From RGIG5050 sp045636065 (GTDB taxonomy: Bacteria > Verrucomicrobiota > Kiritimatiellia > RFP12 > UBA1067): 64,000 nucleotides of DNA. The position numbers and the translations under genes were made by a program. Position 1 is the stretch's first letter. Each line of letters begins with the position of its first letter. Below are positions 22,534 to 30,975 of the stretch, in pieces. The notes beneath the pieces are model-generated. The model was given only the letters and a program-made list of their open reading frames with translations. It made no database searches and had not been told where the DNA came from. Where the stretch lies: contig JAZTWW010000046.1 in assembly GCA_045636065.1 (NCBI GenBank), positions 25,462 to 89,461 of the forward strand. Reading direction: 5' to 3'.

Positions 22534-23555
22534 CCTACAACTCCCTCTCCCGGAGGCATGTTCTCGCCAAGAAGCGACGCCTCGGGGTTTCTGCTTTCAA
22601 ATCCCTGAATCCATCCGTTCTCGAACCCAAAAGCTTCTGCGGCATCCGTCACAAGCGAGTACTCATCCTCCGTGACCCCCCTGTTCCACGGAGCGGTTTC
22701 CTTGGCCAGGTAGCTTGGAGTGTACTGGCTCATGACGCTTATATGAACTTCGTTTGAAAGTTCGTCCGCTATCCACGCAAGATTCTCGACCGCCTCCTCC
22801 GCATGGCCCGGCAATACAAGAATCCGCACAATTACGCCTTTTTTTGCAATTATACTACCATCCAAAGGGAGTCTGGCACCATTTTCAAGGAGTCTGGCAC
22901 CGTTTTTGAGGGGACTGTCCCCATTCTCCGATGGGAGTCTGGCACCATTTTCAGGGAGTCTGGCACCATTTTCGGGGGCGGCTGCAAGGGGGCCGAGACG
23001 GGAGTAGAGGCTCTTCAGGGCGGCGCGGCTCGCCTCCACGTAACGGGGGGCGGAGCTTGCCGCCAAAGCCGTCTCGTTGCGGGAATATCTCAGATCGAAA
23101 AGCGCAATGTCGCAGAGATCCGCGTACTCCTCCAAAGTCTCCACCCTTTCATAACCGCTCGAATTGTAGACGAAAGGGAGTCTGACCCCTTCATCGAGAA
23201 GCGGCTTTACCGCCTCCCTGATGGAGGGAAGATACGGCGTGGGCGAGACAAGGTTCCAGTTGGAGCACCTGTATTTGACGGCAAGCTCGCGCATGATCCC
23301 GGAAAGCCGCCCGACAGTCACGTCCTCGCCGCCGCCGCGCCAGCTCCAGGGGGAATTCTGGCAGTAGAGGCACTTCATCGTGCAATTCGAGAAGAAGATG
23401 CACCCTGAGCCGTTTTCGCCCACCAGGGGCGGCTCCTCGCCGAAATGCGGCCCCCATCTGAAAAGCCTGGGGCCGGCGCTGGCGCGGCAGAAGCCCAACC
23501 TCCCGCCGGCCCTGTCGGCCCCGCACATCCTTGGACAAAGCTCGCAGAGGGACAT
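22530..23555 (-). CDS. radical SAM protein, PflA-like, with in-frame repeat insert
   Basis: A 341-residue radical SAM protein. An N-terminal cysteine set (MSLCELCPRMCGADR, LGFCRA) precedes the radical SAM cluster motif NCTMKCLYCQN (CxxxCxxC). Downstream features such as SPTPYLPSIREA, SSGYERVETLEEYADLCDI and VRILVLPGHAEEAVENL match the pyruvate formate-lyase-activating-like group of uncharacterised proteins. Between about residues 190 and 232 there is a repetitive insert of NGARLPE-type units encoded by short DNA repeats. ATG 23555 overlaps the pssA stop (TGATG); an extended start far upstream would lie inside pssA and is rejected. The substrate is unknown. Confidence 0.8.
   Translation of the reverse strand: MSLCELCPRMCGADRAGGRLGFCRASAGPRLFRWGPHFGEEPPLVGENGSGCIFFSNCTMKCLYCQNSPWSWRGGGEDVTVGRLSGIMRELAVKYRCSNWNLVSPTPYLPSIREAVKPLLDEGVRLPFVYNSSGYERVETLEEYADLCDIALFDLRYSRNETALAASSAPRYVEASRAALKSLYSRLGPLAAAPENGARLPENGARLPSENGDSPLKNGARLLENGARLPLDGSIIAKKGVIVRILVLPGHAEEAVENLAWIADELSNEVHISVMSQYTPSYLAKETAPWNRGVTEDEYSLVTDAAEAFGFENGWIQGFESRNPEASLLGENMPPGEGVVG
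22867..22976. repeat. REP-like tandem array inside the radical SAM gene
   Basis: Five imperfect units of 20-24 bp: four resemble GGAGTCTGGCACCATTTTC and one is GGGGACTGTCCCCATTCTC, whose first 13 bases are a palindrome. The array keeps the reading frame and produces NGARLP-type peptide repeats. A single similar word, GGGAGTCTGACCCC, lies at about 23174 in the same gene. Confidence 0.7.
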
Positions 23556-24460
23556 CAAGCCTCCTCCACCGCGCCCTCCTGCCTCGTCTGCCCGCGAAGG
23601 TACCTGTCGCGGCTGCGGGTGAAGAGCCATATCGTCAACGGGACGGATAGGATGTATCCGGTACCGATGACGGCCATCGTAAGCCATAGATTGGCGACGA
23701 GGAAAGCTATGAGGAAAAGAAGCCCCGTCATCGTAGGCATAAGCCACTTCCGGGAGATGCGTACGCTCTTCAAGGAGATCGTCGGAAGCGTGCTTGCCAT
23801 GAGCGAGCCCACGAAAAGGAGCATAAAGGACGTAAGCCACGGCGAGCGGAGCCACGCAAGGCACTCGACATCGGCCCCGTGCTGCGCAAGCGAAAGGTAG
23901 TAGCATGCAGGGACAACCACCATCCAGCATCCGCCCGGGGCGGGAACGCCCGTAAAGAAGTGCTTCCAGTAGGGGAGCGTCGGCTTTTCGAGCATGGTGT
24001 TAAATCTCGCGAGCCTGAAGGCGTCGCATAGCGAATAGTAAAGCGCGAACGCGAGAAGGAAGTTCCTCGTGAAGCGCGACGTCTCGAACGGCATCGTGCT
24101 CGACACCCAGAAGTAGAGGAAGAGCGCGGGAGCCACGCCGAAGTTGACGAAATCGGCGAGCGAATCGAGCTCCGCGCCGAGCTTAGAGCTGCTCTTGAGA
24201 AGCCTCGCGATCCTGCCGTCGATGCCGTCGCATATGCAGGCGATGAGAAGCGCCACAAGGCACCAGAGCCACTGGCGCGGCGTCACAGGTACGCCCGAAA
24301 GCGTAAGCGCGTAGTTCTGCGCGGCGAATGTTATCGACGTGATGCCCGCGCAGACGGCAAGGCTTGTAATGAGATTCGGGACTATCGCACGCACGGGCAC
24401 CCGGTCGCGCTTCTCGGCGCGAGTCTTCCGGCGGCGGCCCCTAAGCCTGAACTTCTTCAT
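23555..24460 (-). CDS. pssA: CDP-diacylglycerol-serine O-phosphatidyltransferase
   Basis: A 301-residue polytopic membrane enzyme. The CDP-alcohol phosphotransferase signature reads DGIDGRIARLLKSSSKLGAE followed by LDSLADFVNFG (DG-x2-AR-x8-G-x3-D-x3-D). It has a basic N-terminus and about eight membrane helices. It converts CDP-diacylglycerol and serine to phosphatidylserine, which the Psd encoded just upstream decarboxylates. ATG 24460 is preceded by AAGGAGGA at 8 nt, which also covers the psd stop codon. Confidence 0.9.
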   Translation of the reverse strand: MKKFRLRGRRRKTRAEKRDRVPVRAIVPNLITSLAVCAGITSITFAAQNYALTLSGVPVTPRQWLWCLVALLIACICDGIDGRIARLLKSSSKLGAELDSLADFVNFGVAPALFLYFWVSSTMPFETSRFTRNFLLAFALYYSLCDAFRLARFNTMLEKPTLPYWKHFFTGVPAPGGCWMVVVPACYYLSLAQHGADVECLAWLRSPWLTSFMLLFVGSLMASTLPTISLKSVRISRKWLMPTMTGLLFLIAFLVANLWLTMAVIGTGYILSVPLTIWLFTRSRDRYLRGQTRQEGAVEEA

Positions 24461-24473
24461 CTTGCAATCCTCC

Positions 24474-25205
24474 TTAGGCGAGCCTGCCAAGAACCGTCTC
24501 GCCGGCCGTCATGATCTGGCCGATCTTCACTTCGGGCTTGACGCCCTTGGGAAGGTAGACGTCCAGCCTGGAGCCGAACCTTATAAGCCCGAAACGCGCT
24601 GCGCGCTTCAAGGTGTCGCCATTCTCGACAAAGGGAACGATCCTTCTCGCGACGAGACCCGCTATCTGCGTCACTCCATACGTTTCGCCGCTTTCGACCT
24701 TGATGAGATAGTTGCACCTCTCGTTGTCCTTCGACGCCTTGTCGAGGCTCGCATTGAGGAACTTCCCGGGGACGTAGACCTTCTTGAGGATCGTGCCCGC
24801 CGTAGGCATGCGGTTCACGTGGACGTTGAATACGCTCATGAACACGGAAACGCGCCAGTACTTCTCGTCCTGGGCCTCGCCAAGCTCCTCGGGAAGAGGG
24901 ACCTCGGCTATAAGGCACACTTTTCCATCGGCCGGGGAAAGTATCGCCTTGGGATCGTCCGGCGGATACCTGTCCGGATCGCGGAAGAAGAGGAAGACGC
25001 CCCAGCTGAGAAGAAGGAGCGGCAGGACGAGCCAGCTCACGCCCTTGAAGAGGATGGCTAGCACGAAGACGCCGAGCGTCACGGCAAGCGCGATAAGCCC
25101 GAACCTTATCCCTTCGGGGTTGATGTACGGAAAAAGGTACGCCTTGTTCGAGAAATCGGGCTTCGATTCGCCCACGGGCATTACGGTCTGCGATTTATAG
25201 TCCAT
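24474..25205 (-). CDS. psd: phosphatidylserine decarboxylase proenzyme
   Basis: A 243-residue Psd of the shorter (non-enterobacterial) type. Two membrane helices near residues 35-75 precede the catalytic part: FFRDPDRYPP, LSPADGKVCLI, FMSVFNVHVNRMP, and the autocleavage site in RFGSRLDVYLP, where the Gly-Ser bond is split to form the pyruvoyl group. It makes phosphatidylethanolamine. ATG 25205 follows AAGGAGATAAAG. The longer upstream frame lies inside the neighbouring gene and is rejected. Confidence 0.92.
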   Translation of the reverse strand: MDYKSQTVMPVGESKPDFSNKAYLFPYINPEGIRFGLIALAVTLGVFVLAILFKGVSWLVLPLLLLSWGVFLFFRDPDRYPPDDPKAILSPADGKVCLIAEVPLPEELGEAQDEKYWRVSVFMSVFNVHVNRMPTAGTILKKVYVPGKFLNASLDKASKDNERCNYLIKVESGETYGVTQIAGLVARRIVPFVENGDTLKRAARFGLIRFGSRLDVYLPKGVKPEVKIGQIMTAGETVLGRLA

Positions 25206-25221
25206 CTTTATCTCCTTGGCT

Positions 25222-26019
25222 TCAGGGCATCGGCGGGGGCGGCCCGCCCGGGCCCCTTCCCATCTGGGTGGCCTCGTACACGGCCTCGATTGTGTCGATG
25301 AAATCGGCGGCATCGTCGCCTTCAAGCCCCACGGTCCCGGCGGCGGCAGAAAGGAGCGCCGTGCGCTCCTCGCGCGCGGCGGCGCGAAGTTCGCGTTCAA
25401 GCTGGCGCATGGTCTCGAAGTTGGCGCGCCTATCGTCGTCGGAGAGGGATTCGTCGTCCGGCCTGAACGATGCGCGCATCTCGTCGACGGCATTTTGAAG
25501 CTCCTGGAACCTCGCATGCACGGCCTGCTGCTCGCTCGTGAGGATGCTCGTGTCGATGCTCGCTATTATGTCTCGCTTCTCGGCCTCGCGCTTCATCATG
25601 CTCGTGAAGTGGCGCTCCATCCTGGCGATGCGGTTCGTGGTTCTCGTGTACTCCTCGGGGTCCTCCTTGGCGAGCTTGGCAAGCTCCTCCTCCGTGGGCG
25701 GACCAAAGCGCCGCTCGCCGCGCCCCCCAGGAAAACCACCGCGCTCGGGTCCGGAGACGGCGGGCACGGCCTCGATAGCGCTCTCGCGCGCCGGGGCCTC
25801 CTCGGCCTCCTTGAGGCGTGCTTCAAGCTCCTCGATGCGACGCCTGAGCTGCGGCACGAGATCGGCGCCGTCCTCGGAAGAGGCGGCGGCCTTGCGGACG
25901 CGGGTCTCAGGCCTATCCTTCACCTCGGCGTCGGGCGTGGCTATGGTGAAGCCCGCCCACCCGAGGGCGATCCCTGCAAAAAACGCAAATGCGTGGAATG
26001 TAATTGTCTTTCTGTCCAT
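25222..26019 (-). CDS. membrane-anchored coiled-coil protein, unknown function
   Basis: A 265-residue protein with an N-terminal signal anchor (about residues 8-27), a coiled coil (PQLRRRIEELEARLKEAEE, 55-75), a Gly/Pro/Arg-rich linker, a long helical domain (about 110-230) and a Gly/Pro-rich C-terminus. No catalytic motif is visible; the helical part recalls uncharacterised periplasmic proteins with Spy/CpxP-like helices, but I cannot assign it. A TATAAT ends 8 nt before the ATG, predicting an almost leaderless mRNA. It precedes psd by 16 nt and probably heads the psd-pssA-radical SAM-RluA operon. Confidence 0.6.
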   Translation of the reverse strand: MDRKTITFHAFAFFAGIALGWAGFTIATPDAEVKDRPETRVRKAAASSEDGADLVPQLRRRIEELEARLKEAEEAPARESAIEAVPAVSGPERGGFPGGRGERRFGPPTEEELAKLAKEDPEEYTRTTNRIARMERHFTSMMKREAEKRDIIASIDTSILTSEQQAVHARFQELQNAVDEMRASFRPDDESLSDDDRRANFETMRQLERELRAAAREERTALLSAAAGTVGLEGDDAADFIDTIEAVYEATQMGRGPGGPPPPMP

Positions 26020-26027
26020 GGCCCGAT

Positions 26028-26036
26028 ATTATATCA
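26028..26036 (-). promoter_or_regulatory. extended -10 promoter ahead of the coiled-coil/psd operon
   Basis: TGATATAAT on the minus strand (-10 at 26028-26033), with no recognisable -35. The 3' end of the -10 lies 8 nt from the ATG at 26019. Confidence 0.5.
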
Positions 26037-27224
26037 TATTTTCGGCGTGTTGACCTTAACCCATTTCGAAATTCCGCCTTCGGCCGATTCGGCCTTTGCG
26101 GACTCCTCGATGGCCGTCGCGACGGCGACGCTCCTGACGCCCTCCTCGATGCTCATTCCGAGGATCCTCTCGTCGTGCGAGCGGATCTTCTTGACGGTGC
26201 CGCGGATCTCGTCGTCGAAGTCGCGGTAGACGCGCGAAAGAGCCTCGATGTACGCATCGTTCGCGCCAAAGGGCGTAAGCGCGCTCGGGCCCTCGCCGTT
26301 GGCGCTGCGGTCGGTGAGTGTCTTCTCGGTGCCGTCGTTCTCGACGATCCTGAGCTCGCCCGGCCTGTCCTGGCGCCAGTACATGGCGGCCCTGTCGCCC
26401 GTAATCTCGAAGCTCAGCCCTTCGCTGTGCCCGACGGCAACGCTGCTCATCCTGAATACGCCGGCGGGGAGAGTCGTCGTCTTGACGAAGACGGCCGCAT
26501 CGTCGGGCACCTGACGCCCGGGGACGACTGCGCGCGCGAATGCGCAGACACTGCCGATCTCAAGGCCCGTAACCCATTCGAGCGCAAACTGGCAGTGGCA
26601 CGAAAGCTCCGTTATCACGCCGCCCGGGCCGCTGTGGTGCGGGTCGGTGCGCCACAGGGCGCCCCTGTTGCCCTGGTTCTCGACGCGCCTCGCCATCCAG
26701 CCCTGCTGGAAGCAGATGTCGAAACGCCTCAAGATCCCGAGACGCCCCTCCTTGACGAGCTTGCGGGCCTTGACGAGCTGCGAGTAGGCCGGATACACCA
26801 TGGCTATGCGGTATGGCACTTCCATGAAGCGCTGCTTCCTCGCGAGATTCGTGGCTTCGTCGAGGTTGCATGTGAACGGCTTTTCGCAGAGGACCGGCAC
26901 ATGGTTGTCCATCGCCGTCATCGTCACAGGATAGTGGAGAGCGTTGGGCACGAGGACGCTCGCGAAGCGCGCGCGCTCCTGCGGGCTCTTGCGCCCCTCT
27001 CGCCTCAGGACGTCACGGTACGCGCCCATGACCTGCTTCGAGTCGAGCCCATAGATTCCGGCGCTGTCGAAGCTCGACTGGCGCGTGGAACCGAACGCTC
27101 CGCTCGTTACTTCAAGACCGGCCTTCTTTATGGCCGCACGGTGCACGGCTCCCATGAAGGAGTTCATGCCGCCTCCGATGACACACAGTCCCGGACCCTT
27201 GCTAGCTGTAGGCAGTTTGCTCAT
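26034..27224 (-). CDS. Gfo/Idh/MocA family oxidoreductase
   Basis: A 396-residue NAD(P)-dependent oxidoreductase. It has the N-terminal Rossmann fold (GLCVIGGGMNSFMGAVHR) with ALHYPVTMTAM, the EKP motif in PVLCEKPFTCNLDEA and the C-terminal substrate domain with HHSGPGGVITELSCHCQFAL. Closest in layout to the sugar oxidoreductase subgroup that acts on glycosides or inositols; the substrate is not evident. It appears to be monocistronic between its own promoter and the promoter of the next operon. Confidence 0.85.
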   Translation of the reverse strand: MSKLPTASKGPGLCVIGGGMNSFMGAVHRAAIKKAGLEVTSGAFGSTRQSSFDSAGIYGLDSKQVMGAYRDVLRREGRKSPQERARFASVLVPNALHYPVTMTAMDNHVPVLCEKPFTCNLDEATNLARKQRFMEVPYRIAMVYPAYSQLVKARKLVKEGRLGILRRFDICFQQGWMARRVENQGNRGALWRTDPHHSGPGGVITELSCHCQFALEWVTGLEIGSVCAFARAVVPGRQVPDDAAVFVKTTTLPAGVFRMSSVAVGHSEGLSFEITGDRAAMYWRQDRPGELRIVENDGTEKTLTDRSANGEGPSALTPFGANDAYIEALSRVYRDFDDEIRGTVKKIRSHDERILGMSIEEGVRSVAVATAIEESAKAESAEGGISKWVKVNTPKI

Positions 27225-27234
27225 CTTGGGTTAA

Positions 27235-27264
27235 ATCATACCAAATTTACCGCATCCAAATCAA
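27235..27264 (-). promoter_or_regulatory. promoter of the oxidoreductase gene
   Basis: TTGATT (27259-27264), an 18-nt spacer ending AAATTTGG and TATGAT (27235-27240) on the minus strand. Only 10 nt separate the -10 from the ATG. Confidence 0.6.
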
Positions 27265-27281
27265 GATAAAAATGCGGAAAA

Positions 27282-28952
27282 CTAAAATTTTATCCGCATA
27301 TGGCGCTCCGCGCCGTACGGGAAATCCCCGGGCACGTATCCGGAGAGTCTGGGGCCGGTAAGCGAATAGCGCTGCGGATGGTACATGAATATCCAGGGGG
27401 CGTCCTCGCGGACGATCTCCTGGGCCTTGGCCCATAGCTCAGGCGCATCGGCCCTCGAGTGCGCGCTCGCCTCCATGGCCCTGTCGTAGGCATCGTCGAA
27501 CGCTGCGCTTCTGTATCCCGTGTGGTTGGGGCCGGGAGAGACGTTCTTCGAGTGGAAGAGCTGGAGAAAGTTCTCGGCGTCCGGATAGTCGCCCACCCAT
27601 CCCATCCTGAAAAGCTCGAGCCGCCCTTCGTCCACGGCCTGGAGAAATCCCGTCCACGTCATGAACCTAAGTTCAAGGTCTATGCCCACCTTCTCGTAGA
27701 AACTCTTGACGAGCTCAGCCTCTTCGCGGTCGGCCTGCGTGGCCCTGCCGAGCGTGTATGTGAAAGAGAGGCGCCTTCCGGTGGCGGGGTCGATCGTGTG
27801 GCAAGAACCGGTCGCCTCGTCGAACTCGACCTTGTACCCCGCCTCGGCGAGAAGGCTCCTTGCCTTGTCGAGATTGAAGGAATATGCGTAAGGAGTTTCA
27901 AGCCGCGCCGGCACCCCGGGAGGCACGGGGCCAGTCGCCTGCTCAACGCCTCCTTTCCTGAACGAGCGCCACTTCGGGAAATCGAAAGCGCAGTTGAGGG
28001 CCTGCCTGAGCTTCTTCTTCTCTGCAAGGCGCGGCGATGTGAGATTCATGCCTATATAGAAGACGTCGAGCGTATCGCCTGTATTGAACTCGAAGCCCTT
28101 TGCGGCAAGGCCGGGGTCGAGGCTCAAGGAGCCGTCGGGGTTCTGCGTCAAGATAGCGTCGCGGTAGTCCTGCGTTAGCTCGGGGAGGAAGTCGAGCTCG
28201 CCCTTGAGGAACATGAGCCACTGCGTGCTCGGGTCGTCGATGACGGAATAGACGATCCTCTCGATGATCGCGCCCTCGCCCGCCGTGGCCGAATCCCCTT
28301 CACGCGACCAGCCGGGCCAGTTGGGGTTGCGCACGAACTCCATCGTGTGGTTCCTGCGCCATCTCTCCATGCGGTACGCCCCGCTTCCAACGGGGTGAGA
28401 GCCGAAGCGCTTGGCGTACGTCTCCACGGCCTCGTGCGGCACGACACCCGTGTACGCCATCGCAAGGAACCAAGGGAAGACGTGGAGAGAGGATTTGAGC
28501 GTTATCCTGACGGTCGTCTGATCCACGGCCTCAACGCTTTCGACGTTTGCCATAAGCCAGAGGCCGCTTGAGGCGTTGTTCTTGTCTCCAAGGCGCTTTA
28601 GGGAGTATACGATATCCTCGGCGACCACGTCGCGGCCAAGCCCACCCTCAAAGCACGGGTCGTCATGGAACCTGCTTCCAGGGCGGAGCTTCAACGTGTA
28701 TACGAGCCCTTCGGCATCGACCTCTGGTAGTTCGCATATGCCGGGCTTCAGCGTGTAGGGCCGCTTAAGGTAGTCGACTTCAAGAGGCGTCTCGTAGACG
28801 AGCTGCACGGCCGTCGCGTCGGGGACGGACGAGCTCCTTAAGGGGTCCATGCTCGCGACGCGCGATATCGGGCGGCGGAACACCGCCTCGGCGGACGCGA
28901 GCGACACGGCCAAAGCCGCAGCGAGAAAGATTGAACTTTTGAATGCCGGCAT
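27282..28952 (-). CDS. peptide/solute ABC transporter substrate-binding protein (SBP family 5)
   Basis: A 556-residue periplasmic binding protein. A signal peptide (about 1-22) precedes the family 5 core: AVQLVYETPLEVDY, GLVYTLKLRPGSRFHDD, DVVYSLKRLGDK, GTGAYRMERW-type PVGSGAYRMERW, and LLAEAGYKVEFD. It would capture oligopeptides or similar solutes. No permease or ATPase genes follow, so it is an orphan binding protein or serves a transporter encoded elsewhere. ATG 28952 has GGAGG 9 nt upstream. It lies 31 nt after aroQ, at the end of the rpsP operon. Confidence 0.85.
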   Translation of the reverse strand: MPAFKSSIFLAAALAVSLASAEAVFRRPISRVASMDPLRSSSVPDATAVQLVYETPLEVDYLKRPYTLKPGICELPEVDAEGLVYTLKLRPGSRFHDDPCFEGGLGRDVVAEDIVYSLKRLGDKNNASSGLWLMANVESVEAVDQTTVRITLKSSLHVFPWFLAMAYTGVVPHEAVETYAKRFGSHPVGSGAYRMERWRRNHTMEFVRNPNWPGWSREGDSATAGEGAIIERIVYSVIDDPSTQWLMFLKGELDFLPELTQDYRDAILTQNPDGSLSLDPGLAAKGFEFNTGDTLDVFYIGMNLTSPRLAEKKKLRQALNCAFDFPKWRSFRKGGVEQATGPVPPGVPARLETPYAYSFNLDKARSLLAEAGYKVEFDEATGSCHTIDPATGRRLSFTYTLGRATQADREEAELVKSFYEKVGIDLELRFMTWTGFLQAVDEGRLELFRMGWVGDYPDAENFLQLFHSKNVSPGPNHTGYRSAAFDDAYDRAMEASAHSRADAPELWAKAQEIVREDAPWIFMYHPQRYSLTGPRLSGYVPGDFPYGAERHMRIKF

Positions 28953-28983
28953 TGCCCAAGCCTCCGGTTGCGGCAGACTTCCC

Positions 28984-29409
28984 TTAACCGAGAAGCGCCT
29001 CAAGGGCGAGGATGTAGCCCTTCGGCCCGAGGCCGCATATCTGGCCTACGCATGCGCTTACGGTAAGCGACACGCTACGGTAGCTTTCGCGGCGGTGGAC
29101 GTTCGATATGTGCACCTCGATCGTGGGAACGCCGCTCGCGAGGATCGCGTCATGCAGCGCCACGCTCGTATGCGTGTAGGCGGCGGGGTTTAGAATTATC
29201 CCATCATAGACGCCTTTCGCGCCATCGATCATACGGGCGAGGGCGCCCTCATCCTCGCTCTGGAAATCGTCGAGCCTGGCTCCGCGCGCCTCCGCCGCAG
29301 CCCTCACCGCGCCGACTATGTCCGCAAGCGTAGTGGTGCCGTATATCCCGGGCTCGCGCGTTCCGAGCATCCCGAGATTCGGTCCGTTCAAAAGAAGTAT
29401 CCTCTTCAT
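28984..29409 (-). CDS. aroQ: type II 3-dehydroquinate dehydratase
   Basis: A 141-residue AroQ with LLLNGPNLGMLGTREPGIYG (catalytic Tyr in IYG), FQSEDEGALARMI, ILNPAAYTHTSVAL, and IEVHISNVHRRESYR carrying the catalytic His. It performs the third step of the shikimate pathway as a dodecamer. It is placed 31 nt after trmD in the translation-gene operon. Confidence 0.95.
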   Translation of the reverse strand: MKRILLLNGPNLGMLGTREPGIYGTTTLADIVGAVRAAAEARGARLDDFQSEDEGALARMIDGAKGVYDGIILNPAAYTHTSVALHDAILASGVPTIEVHISNVHRRESYRSVSLTVSACVGQICGLGPKGYILALEALLG

Positions 29410-29440
29410 TGCACACCTCCAAAATCCGTCATGCGGCCGG

Positions 29441-30139
29441 TCAGCCGCCTATCGCGAATGTTCCGCCCATCTCGATGAGATCGGGCCTCATGCGCCCCGT
29501 AAGGTCGAAGGCCTGGCGCCTGCGCCACGATTCGGCCTTCGCGTGGTCGCCGCAGGAAAGCTCTCCGGGAACGGCGACGCCCCTGAAAACGGGCGGCCTC
29601 GTATACTGCGGAGCCTCGAGAAGCCCGCCCTCCGAGAAGCTCTCCTTTGTCGTGGCGGCCGTGCCGCCGCCGAGAACTCCGGGGATAAGCCTCACGATCG
29701 AATCGATCATCGCGGCAGCAGGGATCTCGCCGCCCGTAAGAACGAAATCGCCGATGGACACCTGGTCCGTCGCCAGGGCGTTGACCCTAGCGTCGATGCC
29801 CTCGTAGTGGCCGCAGATGAAAACGAGGTGTTCCTCCTTGGAGAACGCCTCGCTGTCGCGCTGGGAGTAGCGCCTGCCGGCGGGGGTCGTCATTATTATC
29901 CGGGAGCCGGGCGTCGCGACGGATTCAATGGCGTCGAACCAGACGTCCGGCTTCATCAGCATCCCGGGGCCGCCCGAATAGGGACGGTCGTCCACGGTGC
30001 GGCGCCTGTCGCGCGCGAAGTCCCTCAGATCGACCGTCCTAATGAAAACCTTTCCCGCGCGGGCGGCGCGGGAAAGGATGCTCTCACCCAGAAATCCCCT
30101 GAACATCTCAGGGAACACGGTGATGATGTCAATCTGCAT
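29441..30139 (-). CDS. trmD: tRNA (guanine-N1)-methyltransferase
   Basis: A 232-residue TrmD with the trefoil-knot motifs DIITVFPEMF, YSGGPGMLMKPDV, FICGHYEGIDARV and SIGDFVLTGGEIPA. It methylates G37 of tRNAs reading CNN codons and prevents frameshifting. Its ATG overlaps the rplS stop (TAATG), so translation is coupled. No rimM gene is present in this cluster. Confidence 0.96.
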   Translation of the reverse strand: MQIDIITVFPEMFRGFLGESILSRAARAGKVFIRTVDLRDFARDRRRTVDDRPYSGGPGMLMKPDVWFDAIESVATPGSRIIMTTPAGRRYSQRDSEAFSKEEHLVFICGHYEGIDARVNALATDQVSIGDFVLTGGEIPAAAMIDSIVRLIPGVLGGGTAATTKESFSEGGLLEAPQYTRPPVFRGVAVPGELSCGDHAKAESWRRRQAFDLTGRMRPDLIEMGGTFAIGG

Positions 30140-30507
30140 TATTTCTTCACGAGCTTGCGCACGGCCTTGTGGCTGCAGAATGTACGCTCGGTGTAGAGCT
30201 TGGCGCGGCGGCTCGGGTTGCGCTTGACGACCGTGATCTTCTCGACGGCCGGGGAAGCGAACGGGAAGAGCTTCTCGACCCTGACGCCGTATGCGTCGCG
30301 GGAGACGGTGAAGTTGCCGGAGGCGTTCTTGGCGCCGTTGTCGATCGCGAGGACCTTGCCCTCGAAATCCTGGATACGGCTCTTCTCGCCTTCCTTGATG
30401 CGCACGGAGACGCGGACGGTGTCGCCGGTGTGGAACTCGGGGAAGTTCTTCGCGGAGATCTTCTTGGCCTGCTCGGCGTTGATCTTGTCAATAAGTTTGA
30501 TACCCAT
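30139..30507 (-). CDS. rplS: 50S ribosomal protein L19
   Basis: A 122-residue L19: FHTGDTVRVSVRIKEGEKSR, QDFEGKVLAI and GVRVEKLFPFASPAVEKI are family signatures. The C-terminal region is about the usual length. It lies between rpsP and trmD, whereas in many bacteria rplS follows trmD. Confidence 0.96.
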   Translation of the reverse strand: MGIKLIDKINAEQAKKISAKNFPEFHTGDTVRVSVRIKEGEKSRIQDFEGKVLAIDNGAKNASGNFTVSRDAYGVRVEKLFPFASPAVEKITVVKRNPSRRAKLYTERTFCSHKAVRKLVKK

Positions 30508-30528
30508 TTCTCACCTCTTTCTGGCCGC

Positions 30529-30819
30529 TTAAGCCTTCTTCTCGGCCTTCTTGGCCTTGACCGCGTGGTGCGGCTTGAGCTGCGGGTTGCGGGCGCGGCG
30601 GATGAGGGAGGCGACCGTCTCGGAGGGCTGGGCGCCCTTCTTGAGCCAATCGTCCACGCGCTCGAGGTCGATCTTGAAGTTGTTCTCCTTCAGCGCGGTA
30701 TCGTACCAGCCGAGGATCTCGATGAACTTGCCATCACGGGGCGAGCGAGCATCCGCCGCCACGATACGGTATGTCGCGTGGTTCTTGCAACCTGTGCGAC
30801 GCATTCTGAGCTTAACCAT
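30529..30819 (-). CDS. rpsP: 30S ribosomal protein S16
   Basis: A 96-residue S16 (MVKLRMRRTGCKNHATYRIV, DGKFIEILGWYD, DDWLKKGAQPSETV). It is the first gene of the operon; a leader of about 75 nt contains a CCCC/GGGG hairpin and an AAAAGGAAAG ribosome binding site. The leader could carry ribosomal autoregulation, but no known riboregulator is recognisable. Confidence 0.95.
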   Translation of the reverse strand: MVKLRMRRTGCKNHATYRIVAADARSPRDGKFIEILGWYDTALKENNFKIDLERVDDWLKKGAQPSETVASLIRRARNPQLKPHHAVKAKKAEKKA

Positions 30820-30900
30820 TTTCTTTCCTTTTCTCTTCCCCTTTGGGGAGCCTTCCTTCTGTACGCGGAAGACGCCCTCCGAACGCGAGAAGTGGGTGGT

Positions 30901-30929
30901 AGTATACCAAATTTTCCGCCCGGTTGCAA
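30901..30929 (-). promoter_or_regulatory. promoter of the rpsP-rplS-trmD operon
   Basis: TTGCAA (30924-30929), a 17-nt spacer ending AAATTTGG and TATACT (30901-30906) on the minus strand. Confidence 0.7.
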
Positions 30930-30975
30930 GTGTTTTTTAGATAAGCCGAAATTTGCGGATTTGCGTCAGGGATGT

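Noticed and set aside
22840..22862. Possible promoter (ATTATACTACC) inside the radical SAM gene
   Set aside because: It lies within coding sequence next to the repeat array and has no suitable -35 or downstream gene start on the minus strand.
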